DNA of 64,000 nucleotides from Lacticigenium naphthae DSM 19658 (GCF_000425865.1 NZ_AUEG01000004.1:62001-126000), one strand, 5' to 3'; numbered from the stretch's first letter, positions 26,339 to 35,500 are shown. Notes: generated from the letters alone by a model not told the origin. Numbers and translations: made by a program.

Positions 26339-27577
26339 TTAGTTTGAATGACGCTTATTTCTAAGTTGTTGAATTTTAGCATTGATTTTTTTTAATGGTT
26401 TAGAAAAAGAAGAGCCTCCTTTTTCTTTATTCAGAGCAACAACTTCTTCGACTGATTGTGACTTACCCTTATTTCTCTTTAAATACTGTTTGAAATTCTG
26501 ATTCATCAATTTCTCGATATTCTTTAAATCTATTTCTTTTCCATTTGCTTCAGCTTGAGCAAGTTTTCCGAGAACTTCAATATAGCTCATGGCTAATGCA
26601 CTTGTGATAATAGCTGCTGTGGTTCCTCCAATTAGTCCACCGACAAGCGTTCCGGCTCCCGGAATAAATTTTAGAGCATTTGAAACTATGTTTTTACCTA
26701 ACATTGTAGCTCCACCCGTTCCCCCCACTGCGCTAACGATGCTCAATAATTTAGATTTATCGATTGAAAAGCCGAAGATCGCGGTAATATGTGCAATCAA
26801 CGTGACCTGCATCGGTATAAGAATAGAAGCATCAGAAAAAGGGATAGGGATAAATCCTACTCCAAATATTGTCAAAATATACCTGTTTGCCCAACTACGA
26901 GCCGCTTTTATTTTTTTGTCTATATCAGCTTGTTGGGCATTAATAAAAGCCTCTTTTGATTCCTCAGGTATGATCTGTAATGTCACATCTATTAGCTGTT
27001 TTAATCCAAATTGTGATACTGTATAATTTTTATCGATTTGAAAATCCTTCGCCATAACAGGTACAACGGCTACGATAGACAGATTTAACTGTTCAATAAA
27101 CTGTTTTAATTCTTCGGCAGAAGGACCGAAATATTGCGTTAATACGATAATGATCGGAACTTGCTTGCTTAATTCTTCGATAAAATCAATTTCAGTCTGC
27201 TCAATTCTACCTGAATTTGATTGTATGCAGTAATAAACACAATCTATTTTCTCTTTTGTTTGTTTTTGTTTGTTCAATAAATCGGTGATTTCTTTTTTTA
27301 TTTGATTTTGAACGATTGGATCCAACTCCAACCCTCTCGTGTCATATAAAGAAATAGGGACACCTTTTTTTTGTATGTGTCTGATGTGTTTTGTAACAGG
27401 TTTTCCGATGCCGGTTTCGGCTAATTTTTCACGGAAGACCTGGTTGATCAATGTACTTTTACCTACACCAGTTTTACCGGCAATAATAATATGGATCGGT
27501 TTGATTTTACTGAGTTCTTCTTCTGTTTTATTTAATATGTCCTGAACAATAGAAAAACCGCCCTCAATATTTTTCAT
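26339..27577 (-). CDS. GTPase with C-terminal DUF697-like membrane-associated domain
   Basis: A 412-residue protein. The GTPase domain has a P-loop GKTGVGKS (residues 34-41) and DTRG (77-80), the place of the DxxG motif. The usual NKxD motif is not clear; VLTQYF stands at about the expected place. From residue 220 on there is a glycine- and alanine-rich, partly hydrophobic region (FIPIPFSDASILIPMQVTLIA, then SAVGGTGGATMLGKN), typical of DUF697 proteins such as YcjF relatives. The role is unknown. It sits directly upstream of mrpE in the same operon and downstream of an ECF S component, so a link to membrane or ion stress is possible. Confidence 0.83.
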   Translation of the reverse strand: MKNIEGGFSIVQDILNKTEEELSKIKPIHIIIAGKTGVGKSTLINQVFREKLAETGIGKPVTKHIRHIQKKGVPISLYDTRGLELDPIVQNQIKKEITDLLNKQKQTKEKIDCVYYCIQSNSGRIEQTEIDFIEELSKQVPIIIVLTQYFGPSAEELKQFIEQLNLSIVAVVPVMAKDFQIDKNYTVSQFGLKQLIDVTLQIIPEESKEAFINAQQADIDKKIKAARSWANRYILTIFGVGFIPIPFSDASILIPMQVTLIAHITAIFGFSIDKSKLLSIVSAVGGTGGATMLGKNIVSNALKFIPGAGTLVGGLIGGTTAAIITSALAMSYIEVLGKLAQAEANGKEIDLKNIEKLMNQNFKQYLKRNKGKSQSVEEVVALNKEKGGSSFSKPLKKINAKIQQLRNKRHSN

Positions 27578-27597
27578 TTTTATCGACCCCGCATTTC

Positions 27598-28182
27598 TTA
27601 TTTGATTTTCTTGATTGGTTTCACAATCAAAGGAACTAAGATGGCTGCAGTAATTGCTTCAGCTACTCCATTGGTAGCTACAACACCTATAAGAATCGTG
27701 GATAAATTAGAAAGATCGACGTCTAGAGCAGAAGCGTATTCTTGACCATAGATAAGGTAAATAAAGAGTAAGACAAATATAGTGTTCGTCAATGAGCCGA
27801 CTACAGAAGCAATGGCCATTTTTATCCGGTCATTTCCAAATTTATTTTGTAACAATCGATAAATCAATCCAGTTGTCAAGCCTATTAAAACACGTGGAAC
27901 AACAGCAATGATAGGATTTAACCAGAGCAATAAGTCTAAAGGAGAAGTAGGCATCGTATAGGCCTTGATCATGCGGATAACACCCCAAATCCCCCCTACT
28001 AGCATGCCATCTTTCGTACCCATGACAAGAGTAGCCACGATGACCGTTACATGAATGATTGTCGGATTTAAAGGAGGTATGGGAATATTTCCCAAAAAAG
28101 GCACGAAATTTTGAATGATTAAAATAGCTGTCAGAATACCTAACAGAGCTAATCTTTTAGTTGAATTTTTCTTTTTTTTCAT
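27598..28182 (-). CDS. ECF transporter S component (substrate unknown)
   Basis: A 194-residue integral membrane protein with six likely helices. An N-terminal basic start is followed by LLGILTAILIIQNFVPFLG, and later by the NPIIAVVPRVLIG block, typical of substrate-binding S components of energy-coupling-factor vitamin importers. The shared ATPases and T protein are not in this window. From memory, the IPPLNPTIIHVTVI block resembles PanT-like (pantothenate) S components, but this is not strong enough to name the substrate. It lies between a MarR gene and the GTPase, all on the same strand with short gaps. Confidence 0.8.
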   Translation of the reverse strand: MKKKKNSTKRLALLGILTAILIIQNFVPFLGNIPIPPLNPTIIHVTVIVATLVMGTKDGMLVGGIWGVIRMIKAYTMPTSPLDLLLWLNPIIAVVPRVLIGLTTGLIYRLLQNKFGNDRIKMAIASVVGSLTNTIFVLLFIYLIYGQEYASALDVDLSNLSTILIGVVATNGVAEAITAAILVPLIVKPIKKIK

Positions 28183-28212
28183 TTATATTTCCTCGCTTTG
28201 AAATAGTATGAA

Positions 28213-28695
28213 CTACTTTTCTTGAGAATTCACCGTGTAATGTATACTTCTATCTAATCGACCTAATAATACATAGACCAATTGAACTTCTTCTTCTGAC
28301 CACGTTTTCAAAGAGTGATAGAGTTCTTTGTTTAAATCTTTTTTGAAATTTTGATACAGTGTTGCGGCTTCTTCTGAGAGTGTAAAATAAGTATAGCGTT
28401 TATCTTTCCGTCTTTCTTTTATTACCCAACCATTTTTGACTAACGGATTCACTTGTCTGCTAAGTGTAGATTTATCCAACAAACTTTTGTCAGTTAAATT
28501 TTTCAACGTTAATGTTTCATCTAACAACAATTCAAATATACTGATTGCAGAGGCGCTTAAGTGGTGTTTTTGTAAAACTGTTTTTTTCAGTAACGTATAA
28601 TCTTTAATTAAATCTTCAATATTGGACCCTATTTTTTCGATTTGTCTAGGTTTTATCACGTAATCACCTTTTTCTAAAATTAATTGTATAGACAA
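28213..28695 (-). CDS. MarR-family transcriptional regulator
   Basis: A 160-residue winged-helix protein. The DNA-binding segment is around residues 50-105 (LKNLTDKSLLDKSTLSRQVNPLVKNGWVIKERRKDKRYTYFTLS), where the family has its recognition helix and wing. It is the first gene of the minus-strand set MarR, ECF S, GTPase, Mrp, and may control that set. No operator could be identified with confidence. Confidence 0.88.
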   Translation of the reverse strand: MSIQLILEKGDYVIKPRQIEKIGSNIEDLIKDYTLLKKTVLQKHHLSASAISIFELLLDETLTLKNLTDKSLLDKSTLSRQVNPLVKNGWVIKERRKDKRYTYFTLSEEAATLYQNFKKDLNKELYHSLKTWSEEEVQLVYVLLGRLDRSIHYTVNSQEK

Positions 28696-28768
28696 ACTAT
28701 ATCATTTTCTCAAACCATGCACAACGAAAAAGCTATTCTCTGAAATCACAGATTCCGTTTGTCCTATT

Positions 28769-28796
28769 TTGTTAGTTACTGTTTGAATGGTATAAT
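28769..28796 (+). promoter_or_regulatory. Predicted rqcH promoter
   Basis: -35 TTGTTA (28769-28774), 16-bp spacer, -10 TATAAT (28791-28796), close upstream of the rqcH ribosome-binding site. Confidence 0.6.
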
Positions 28797-28830
28797 TTGA
28801 ATGACAAAAAAGTGTACAAAGGAGAATAAC

Positions 28831-30522
28831 ATGTCATTTGATGGAATTTTTACACATGCAATGGTCGATGAAATTAAAGATGCTTTAATAGAGGGACGAA
28901 TTTCAAAAATACATCAACCTTATCCGAACGAAATCATTTTAATTGTTCGTTCACAGCGCAAGAACTATCGTCTATTGCTATCGGCTCATCCACAATATGC
29001 CCGAATGCAAGTTACGACAATAGAATATGAAAATCCGTCTGCTCCCCCTCAATTCTGTATGATCATGAGGAAATATTTAGAAGGTGCTATTCTGGATTCA
29101 ATAGAACAAGAAGGAAACGATCGTGTAGTAAAATTTTCTTTTAAAAAAAGGAATGAGATCGGCGATGTCCAATCTCTGTTACTGGTTGTAGAGATCATGG
29201 GAAGGCATAGTAACGTTTTATTGATCAATCAAGAAGGCAATAAAATAATCGACGCTCTCCGACATGTGTCCCCTTCTCAAAATAGCTTTCGGACCCTCTT
29301 ACCTGGAGCCGAGTATAGAGAGGCGCCCAAGCAAGAAAAAATAAATCCTTTTGAGGATCCAAGTCTGAAGAATTTGGATTCTGTCCCTAAAGATGCTCGT
29401 GAGATACAAGAAAAATTTCAAGGGGTCGGTAAAGACACCGCAAATGAAATTATTCACCGCATGCAAACAACCGGCAAGGATTTCTATACTGCTTTAAATG
29501 AACTGATCATTCCCATCCAGAACAAAGAAATCTCACCTACCCTTATTACTTCTGGAAAGAAAGAATATTTTGTTCCGTTAAGATTCGATAGTATAGAGGG
29601 TACACTGTCTTCTTTTTCTACTTTGAGTGAATTATTGGATGCCTATTATGAAGAGAAAGCTGAAAAAGATCGTGTCGGCCAGCAAGCCACCGATTTGATC
29701 AATCGCTTGAGTACCGAAAAAAAGAAAAACGAAAAAAAATTAAAAAAGCTAGAACAAGAATTTAACGATACAAAAAAAGCAAAACAGTTTCAGGTCAAAG
29801 GTGAAGTATTGACTGCCTATTTGCATGAAGTGGAAAAAGGACAAGAACATATTTCACTTCCCAACTTTTACGAAGAGAATGAACAAATTGAAATTGCTTT
29901 AAATCCGCGGTTGACTCCGGCGCAAAATGCGCAAAAATTCTTTACGAAGTACCAAAAGTTAAAAAATGCCACCATCCATTTAACTAAGCAAATTGCTGAA
30001 ACAAAACAAGAAATCAATTACCTGGATTCAATATTGACTCAGCTTGAAGTCGCCTCCCCTAGAGATATAGAAGATATCAGAGAGGAAATCATCGAGGAGG
30101 GCTATCTAAAAAGAAAAAATAAAAAGAAAATGAAGAAAAAGAAACGAAATAATCCAGATAAGTTCATATCTAGTGATGGTTCCGAAATATTAGTAGGGAA
30201 AAACAATCATCAAAATGATGAATTGACCATGAAAATCGCCCGGAAAACAGATGTTTGGTTACACACCAAAGACATTCCCGGTTCACATGTGATCATCAGA
30301 GACGATGATCCCAGTGAGCAAACGATTTTAGAAGCAGCTCAAATTGCAGCATATTATTCCAAAGCGCGTAGCTCTTCCTCAGTTCCTGTCGATAAAGTCC
30401 AAGTTAAGCAAATTAGAAAACCGAATGGAGCTAAACCAGGATTTGTCATCTATGAAGGTCAAACAACCTTATTTGTCACACCTTCTATCGATGTGATCCA
30501 CTCTCTTCACGCAAAAGAATAA
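28831..30522 (+). CDS. rqcH: Rqc2/RqcH homologue (NFACT / fibronectin-binding-like protein)
   Basis: A 563-residue protein of the FbpA/NFACT family. It binds stalled 50S-peptidyl-tRNA complexes and adds alanine tails to the nascent chain, marking it for degradation. Domains run NFACT-N (residues 1-200, starting MSFDGIFTHAMVDEI), a helix-hairpin-helix part near 200-230, long Lys/Glu coiled coils near 285-430 and the NFACT-R domain at the end (VGKNNHQNDELTMKIARKTD and WLHTKDIPGSHVII). The ATG at 28831 is chosen because AAAGGAG precedes it; an in-frame ATG at 28801 lacks one. It converges with pyrR at a shared terminator. In older literature it is called a fibronectin-binding protein. Confidence 0.94.
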   Translation: MSFDGIFTHAMVDEIKDALIEGRISKIHQPYPNEIILIVRSQRKNYRLLLSAHPQYARMQVTTIEYENPSAPPQFCMIMRKYLEGAILDSIEQEGNDRVVKFSFKKRNEIGDVQSLLLVVEIMGRHSNVLLINQEGNKIIDALRHVSPSQNSFRTLLPGAEYREAPKQEKINPFEDPSLKNLDSVPKDAREIQEKFQGVGKDTANEIIHRMQTTGKDFYTALNELIIPIQNKEISPTLITSGKKEYFVPLRFDSIEGTLSSFSTLSELLDAYYEEKAEKDRVGQQATDLINRLSTEKKKNEKKLKKLEQEFNDTKKAKQFQVKGEVLTAYLHEVEKGQEHISLPNFYEENEQIEIALNPRLTPAQNAQKFFTKYQKLKNATIHLTKQIAETKQEINYLDSILTQLEVASPRDIEDIREEIIEEGYLKRKNKKKMKKKKRNNPDKFISSDGSEILVGKNNHQNDELTMKIARKTDVWLHTKDIPGSHVIIRDDDPSEQTILEAAQIAAYYSKARSSSSVPVDKVQVKQIRKPNGAKPGFVIYEGQTTLFVTPSIDVIHSLHAKE

Positions 30523-30534
30523 TAATTTAATATA

Positions 30535-30585
30535 AAAAACAATGAAAGCAGAGAAGTATCACTCTTCTCTGCTTTCATTGTTTTT
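30535..30585. terminator. Bidirectional terminator shared by rqcH and pyrR
   Basis: Perfect 22-bp arms (30535-30556 and 30564-30585; core AATGAAAGCAGAGAAG) and a 7-nt loop, with A and T runs at the outer ends. The pyrR stop codon lies in the loop, so one arm is coding sequence of pyrR. Confidence 0.92.
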
Positions 30586-31119
30586 ATGTTTGATCAGCCA
30601 TACGCCTTCTTCGTTATCGTATGCTTGTACTTTCACTTTGACTTCTTCTGAACTTGCTGTCGGAATGTTCTTCCCTACAAAATCGGAACGGATAGGTAAT
30701 TCTCTGTGTCCCCTATCTATCAAAGCGGCCACCATAATTCTTTTGGGTCTACCTATTGAAATGATTGCATCCATTGCAGCACGGATCGTACGGCCTGTAT
30801 AAATCACATCATCTACCAAGACGACTTGTTTATCTGTGATATCTACAGGAATACTGGTCCCCTTAAGTTCTGGAGAAATCGCTTGGGAAGCATGATGACG
30901 ATCGTCACGATAAAGTGTGATGTCAAGCTCCCCTATGGGTACCGTGATTTCTTCAATTTGCTTGATTTTTTCCTGAATCTTTTGAGCTAGAAAAATGCCC
31001 CTCGTTTTGATCCCTATTAAAACCAAATGATCTGTACCTTTAAGTTTCTCAATGATTTCATAAGCAATACGGGTAATAGCACGAGACATCGCTTGTTCAT
31101 CTAAAATTTTCTTCTCCAT
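30559..31119 (-). CDS. pyrR: Bifunctional pyr operon regulator / uracil phosphoribosyltransferase
   Basis: A 186-residue PyrR protein. In Firmicutes it binds UMP and the pyr mRNA leader to cause attenuation, and it has weak uracil phosphoribosyltransferase activity. The PRPP-binding motif is at residues 99-111 (VVLVDDVIYTGRT). GGAGG precedes the ATG. It follows rluD by 17 bases, giving the order lspA-rluD-pyrR. No pyrimidine biosynthesis genes follow; the next gene is convergent, so PyrR must act on a pyr operon elsewhere. Confidence 0.95.
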   Translation of the reverse strand: MEKKILDEQAMSRAITRIAYEIIEKLKGTDHLVLIGIKTRGIFLAQKIQEKIKQIEEITVPIGELDITLYRDDRHHASQAISPELKGTSIPVDITDKQVVLVDDVIYTGRTIRAAMDAIISIGRPKRIMVAALIDRGHRELPIRSDFVGKNIPTASSEEVKVKVQAYDNEEGVWLIKHKNNESREE

Positions 31120-31136
31120 TTATATTTCCTCCATGG

Positions 31137-32045
31137 TTAAAGTTGTTCTCTTAACTCGTTTAATTGCTGTTGGAATATTTCTGGTAACTCAACTTCAAAT
31201 GTTAAGAATTCATTTGTAGTCGGATGAACAAACCCAATTTTTCTAGCATGCAAGAATTGTCCATTTCCTTTGAGTGTTTTTTTCGGGCCATAGACTGGGT
31301 CTCCCGCTAAAGGATAGCCAATATAATCCATGTGAACACGTATTTGATGTGTTCTACCCGTTTCAAGTTTTAAAGAAACAAGGGTAAAATCAGGAAATCT
31401 TTCCAATACTTCGAAATGCGTAACGGCATCTTTCCCACCATCAACGACCCCAAACTTTTTCCGATCAGTTTTTGATCGACCAATGGGTGCCTCTATTTTT
31501 CCTTTTTCATGAGGAATAACCCCATGCACCAAAGCAACGTATTCGCGCAGAGTGGTTTTATCTTTTAATTGCTCAGCTAATTTTTCATGACTTTCATCAT
31601 TTTTTGCAACCATTAACAAACCGGAGGTATCTTTATCGATTCTGTGTACAATTCCGGGACGGATTTTTCCATTGATTCCAGATAAGTCTGTTACATGATA
31701 CAACAATGCATTGACTAATGTTCCTGCATGATGTCCAGCAGCTGGATGTACAACCATTCCTTGTGGCTTGTTAATGACCACGACATCTTTGTCCTCATAT
31801 ACGATTTCTAGAGGGATATTTTCTGGATCAGCATCTAATAAGACTGGATCAGGAATAGTCACTTCAATCGAATCTCCAAATCGAACTTTATAGTTGGGTT
31901 TTGGAATTTCTCCATTGACTCTGATATGTTCTTCCTCAATCAGAATTTTTACATGAGAACGGGAGACTTTTTCTAATAAATTTGATATGACTTTATCTAT
32001 TCGACCTTTTTCTTCGTTTACATTAAATTGAAATTGTTTACTCAT
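31137..32045 (-). CDS. rluD: Ribosomal large-subunit pseudouridine synthase, RluD family
   Basis: A 302-residue enzyme with an N-terminal S4 RNA-binding domain (about residues 12-65) and a pseudouridine synthase core. The catalytic aspartate is in HRIDKDTSGLL (Asp137). It probably converts uridines of 23S rRNA helix 69 to pseudouridine; the exact sites cannot be read from sequence. The ATG at 32045 follows AAAGGG; an upstream in-frame ATG at 32075 lies inside lspA. It overlaps lspA by eight bases. Confidence 0.92.
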   Translation of the reverse strand: MSKQFQFNVNEEKGRIDKVISNLLEKVSRSHVKILIEEEHIRVNGEIPKPNYKVRFGDSIEVTIPDPVLLDADPENIPLEIVYEDKDVVVINKPQGMVVHPAAGHHAGTLVNALLYHVTDLSGINGKIRPGIVHRIDKDTSGLLMVAKNDESHEKLAEQLKDKTTLREYVALVHGVIPHEKGKIEAPIGRSKTDRKKFGVVDGGKDAVTHFEVLERFPDFTLVSLKLETGRTHQIRVHMDYIGYPLAGDPVYGPKKTLKGNGQFLHARKIGFVHPTTNEFLTFEVELPEIFQQQLNELREQL

Positions 32046-32508
32046 AATGACCCTTTCTTCTTTCTTGAATTTCATCGATGATTAGATGAATGATCATCAA
32101 CCCGACTCCGATGGTTAATGCTGAATCTGCTATATTAAAAATAGGAAAAGATATGAAATCAACCCGTATCATGTCAATGACATATTGATAAAGGATACGA
32201 TCAATGAAGTTTCCAATTGCTCCTCCTAATAAAAAAGCCAAAGCAATAGAAAATAACTGACTTTCTTTGTAATGTTTTACTAAATAATAAACAAGTGTAA
32301 TGATTACTATCGAAGTGATCAAATAAAAAAAGATCATTTGCCCTTCTAATATACTCCATGCTGCTCCATCATTTTGTATATAAGTAAAAGATAAAATATC
32401 TGGAATTATTGTGTAGACTTCATGCAGATCTAGTGTTGCCACAGTATATATTTTTGAAATTTGATCAGTAACAACAATTGCGAGCGCTAACAGAAAATAA
32501 ACGAACAT
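32038..32508 (-). CDS. lspA: Lipoprotein signal peptidase (signal peptidase II)
   Basis: A 156-residue aspartyl protease of the membrane with four helices that cuts the signal peptide of lipid-modified prolipoproteins. The two catalytic aspartates are in GGAIGNFIDRI and FNIADSALTIG. Conserved N-terminal VTDQISK is also present. It overlaps rluD, so they are translated as one unit. It would process the lipoproteins at 17218, 32751 and 33407. Confidence 0.95.
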   Translation of the reverse strand: MFVYFLLALAIVVTDQISKIYTVATLDLHEVYTIIPDILSFTYIQNDGAAWSILEGQMIFFYLITSIVIITLVYYLVKHYKESQLFSIALAFLLGGAIGNFIDRILYQYVIDMIRVDFISFPIFNIADSALTIGVGLMIIHLIIDEIQERRKGHYE

Positions 32509-32750
32509 GTATTTCCCTCTTTCTTTAAAGTTTATCTAAACCTCGCTCTTTATTTTACATGATTTCCCTCATAAAATATAGGGCTTTATGAGAACGGTCC
32601 GTATTAAACTGATTTTTATTTAGATATGTAAATTGTGTACAAAATAGTCACAAAGCTGTTGTTTTAAAAAAGCGGTTTATTTGATATACTCAAACTAGTT
32701 TTGTGAATAGAATTAAGTGTAAACATTCTTAAATTTAAGGGAGTAAACGA

Positions 32751-33392
32751 ATGAAGTTTAATAAACAAATAATATTAGGAAGTCTTGTCCCGTCTCTTTT
32801 TATTTTATCCGGTTGCAGCAATGAAGCAGAATCGATAAATGAACTTGTTGGAGAAATGAATACGCAATCTACGGTTGTGATCGATGAATTGAATAACGTG
32901 ACACAACTTGAAGGTGAAATTCAGACTGCTTTCAGTGACACGTTAAAAAATGATGAAAAATTAACGACTCTTGTTGATAAATCATCTCCAGTCTTTGAAA
33001 CTATTCAAAATCGTGAGGACGGTATAGAAGAAATAGAAGCGAATATTGATACCATGGGAGAGATCACTTCTAAACTAAAAGAAATCGAACTGAGTGAAAT
33101 TGATACGAGTGTAATACTAAGTTATATTGATGCAACAGATACTGTCGTATCAACTGTATACGAGTATATTGAACAGTATCGATCCGTGCTTGTAGAGGAA
33201 AGAAGCTACTTTGAATCGTTAACTGGTGAAGAAGCTTCCTATCAAACTTTTTCAGAAGGTGTAGAAGAAATCAATTCTCTTCACCTATCGCTTCAAGAAT
33301 CCTATGCAGCCATCGATGATCAGTTAGAAAATTTTTATATTGAGGAATCGAATTTGACCAACACCGTTGACGAACTCTTAAATGAAGAATAA
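32751..33392 (+). CDS. YkyA-like cell-wall-binding lipoprotein
   Basis: A 213-residue lipoprotein (lipobox LSGC, Cys21 or close). The mature part is a helical, acidic coiled-coil domain similar to the putative cell-wall-binding lipoprotein family of Bacillus YkyA. It heads a plus-strand set of three envelope genes: the deacetylase gene starts 14 bases later and the glycosidase-like gene overlaps that one. A TATACT at 32685-32690 is a likely -10 box. Function is unknown beyond the family's presumed wall association. Confidence 0.82.
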   Translation: MKFNKQIILGSLVPSLFILSGCSNEAESINELVGEMNTQSTVVIDELNNVTQLEGEIQTAFSDTLKNDEKLTTLVDKSSPVFETIQNREDGIEEIEANIDTMGEITSKLKEIELSEIDTSVILSYIDATDTVVSTVYEYIEQYRSVLVEERSYFESLTGEEASYQTFSEGVEEINSLHLSLQESYAAIDDQLENFYIEESNLTNTVDELLNEE

Positions 33393-33406
33393 AGGAGAAA
33401 AACAAA

Positions 33407-34246
33407 ATGAAAAAGAAATGGCTAGCTCCCTTCTTCCCGCTTGCTGCTTTAACACTAATAGCTTGTCAACCCATTGAATCAAAAGAATTAAGCGATAGCA
33501 CTTCTGAAGCGGCCACAATAAATAGCGAAGAATCCTCTACAGCCGAAGTAGAGACTGTTGAGGCGGAGAATGAACAGGAAGAAATTGACGAAGTGACATT
33601 TAACTATGTTATTAACCCAGATACTTATTCTGTTCACCCTATCGAATCGGGTACCAATGAAAAAGTTGTATTATTGACTTTTGATGATGCACCTGATGGG
33701 AATGCAGTTGAAATAGCTACTACCTTAAAAGAAAAAGATGCTTCAGCAATTTTCTTTGTCAATAGTATGTTTCTAGAAAGCGAACAAGGAAAAAAAGATT
33801 TAGTAGCTATTCACGAGATGGGATTTGAAATTGGTAATCACACCCATACCCATCAAAGCCTTCCTGATTTGAGCGAAACAGAACAATATGATGAAATCGT
33901 CAAGACAAACGATATTGTTGAAGATATCATCGGTATTCGCCCCCGTTTCTTTAGAGCTCCTTTTGGGATGAGCACGGAGTATTCCAAAGAAATTGTCAAA
34001 GAAGAACAAATGACGTTAATGAAGTGGTCTTTTGGTTATGACTGGGAGAAAGAATATCAAGAAAGTGCCGCGCTCACGGACATCACATTGAATACCCCTC
34101 TACTTGGAAATGGTGCGAATATCTTGATGCACGATCGTACTTGGACTAAAGAGGCAATTGCTTCAATTATAGATGGCCTGAGGGAAGCAGAATTTGAGAT
34201 CGTAAATACAAAAGAAATCATGAGTGTTAAGGAAGGTGCAGAATGA
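33407..34246 (+). CDS. Polysaccharide deacetylase (NodB domain) lipoprotein
   Basis: A 279-residue lipoprotein (lipobox LIAC) with a Ser/Glu-rich linker and then a NodB catalytic domain from about residue 75. The metal and catalytic motifs are visible: TFDDAPDG (motif 1), NHTHTHQSL (motif 2, H-x3-H metal ligands), RAPFG (motif 3) and ILMHD (motif 5). It probably removes acetyl groups from peptidoglycan or another wall glycan, which in relatives gives lysozyme resistance. The substrate is not shown. It shares an operon with the genes on both sides. Confidence 0.9.
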   Translation: MKKKWLAPFFPLAALTLIACQPIESKELSDSTSEAATINSEESSTAEVETVEAENEQEEIDEVTFNYVINPDTYSVHPIESGTNEKVVLLTFDDAPDGNAVEIATTLKEKDASAIFFVNSMFLESEQGKKDLVAIHEMGFEIGNHTHTHQSLPDLSETEQYDEIVKTNDIVEDIIGIRPRFFRAPFGMSTEYSKEIVKEEQMTLMKWSFGYDWEKEYQESAALTDITLNTPLLGNGANILMHDRTWTKEAIASIIDGLREAEFEIVNTKEIMSVKEGAE

Positions 34247-35460
34247 AAAATAAAAATATATTTTTAAAAAGCGCATGGGTGCTTTCTTTTGTTGGAATGG
34301 TATCCCTTACTAATCCTATACAGGCAGAAGAAACCTCTTCCCTTTCTCATTTGGAAGAAAAAAGTGCGGAAATCCTTTCATTACCTGAGCAATTTCCATC
34401 TCAATTCAAGTACGATAGTGGTATTACTATCGCGTATCCCGAATCAGGCGTGAAAGGTGTATATGTAACGGGTCACTCAGCTGGCGGAAGCCGCATGGAA
34501 ACATTGGTAGATTTAATGAACACGACTGATTTAAATGCAATGGTCGTTGATGTAAAAGATGATTATGGTGATTTCACAATGGATTTGCAGTCTGAAAACG
34601 AACTAATTCAAAAAAACACGTATAATTATGCTGATCCAGAAAAACTTTTAGCAACGATGGAAGAAAATCAAATTTATCCGATTGCGCGTATTGTTGTATT
34701 TAAAGATTCTCGATTAGCAAATGCACACCCTGAATTGTCTTTTACATATCCTAATGGAGAATTATGGACAAACGGGCGCGGTGAAAGTTTTGTCAATCCT
34801 TTTTCCAAAGAGGTCTGGGATTACAATATCGAAGTAGCAAAACAAGCAGCGAAAATGGGATTCAAAGAAATCCAATTCGATTATGTGCGTTTTCCTGAAG
34901 GATTCGAACATCGTGCAGAGGAATTGAACTATACACGGGGTAATTATGACGAAAAAGATTTAGAAGATGATACACAAGAAAGGATCCACGCAGTTACAGA
35001 TTTTGTTGCCTACGCACGGGAACAATTGCAACCTTTTGATGTAGAAGTTTCTGTTGATATATTTGGCTATTCTGCTACTGAAAAAGAAGCACCCGGAATA
35101 GGTCAAAACTTTTCGAAAATTTCGAGCAATGTTGACGTTATTTCTTCTATGATCTATCCAAGTCATTGGGGATTGGGCTATTTTGGAATTGCAAAACCTG
35201 ATTTAGAACCATACCAAGTCGTCGATGAATACATGAAAGCTGAGAATGAGGTTTTGGGTAAATTAGATGATGCTCCCACTTCTCGACCTTGGATACAAGA
35301 TTTTACAGCTTCGTATCTTGGAGGCGGAAATTATAAAGTTTATGGATCAGCGGAAGTAGAAGCACAAATTAAGGCTCTTGCAGATAACGGAGTAAATGAA
35401 TTTTTACTATGGGATGCCGGAAATACGTATACTGAAAATGTCCAATATACATTTGAATAA
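34243..35460 (+). CDS. Putative secreted glycoside hydrolase-like protein (DUF4015)
   Basis: A 405-residue protein with a cleavable signal peptide (hydrophobic stretch at about residues 8-25, likely cut after QAEE). The rest looks like a TIM-barrel of the putative glycoside hydrolase family PF13200: GVYVTGHSAGG, VVDVKDDYGDFT, then EIQFDYVRFPEG and DVSVDIFGYS. The acidic residues in FDYVRFPEG are candidate catalytic ones. The start overlaps the deacetylase stop by four bases (ATGA), so translation is coupled. A role in wall-glycan turnover with the deacetylase is inferred from context. Confidence 0.85.
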   Translation: MKNKNIFLKSAWVLSFVGMVSLTNPIQAEETSSLSHLEEKSAEILSLPEQFPSQFKYDSGITIAYPESGVKGVYVTGHSAGGSRMETLVDLMNTTDLNAMVVDVKDDYGDFTMDLQSENELIQKNTYNYADPEKLLATMEENQIYPIARIVVFKDSRLANAHPELSFTYPNGELWTNGRGESFVNPFSKEVWDYNIEVAKQAAKMGFKEIQFDYVRFPEGFEHRAEELNYTRGNYDEKDLEDDTQERIHAVTDFVAYAREQLQPFDVEVSVDIFGYSATEKEAPGIGQNFSKISSNVDVISSMIYPSHWGLGYFGIAKPDLEPYQVVDEYMKAENEVLGKLDDAPTSRPWIQDFTASYLGGGNYKVYGSAEVEAQIKALADNGVNEFLLWDAGNTYTENVQYTFE

Positions 35461-35463
35461 ATA

Positions 35464-35500
35464 GAAAAAAAGGTTGAGAAACTATTCTCAACCTTTTTTC
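35464..35500. terminator. Bidirectional terminator after the envelope operon
   Basis: AAAGGTTGAGAA pairs with TTCTCAACCTTT (arms about 35465-35480 and 35485-35500) around ACTA, with A and T runs outside. Confidence 0.88.

Noticed and set aside
32633-32653. TTGTGT...TCACAA as a Rex site ahead of the YkyA-like gene
   Set aside because: The half-sites are nine bases apart instead of six and the gene has no link to redox metabolism.
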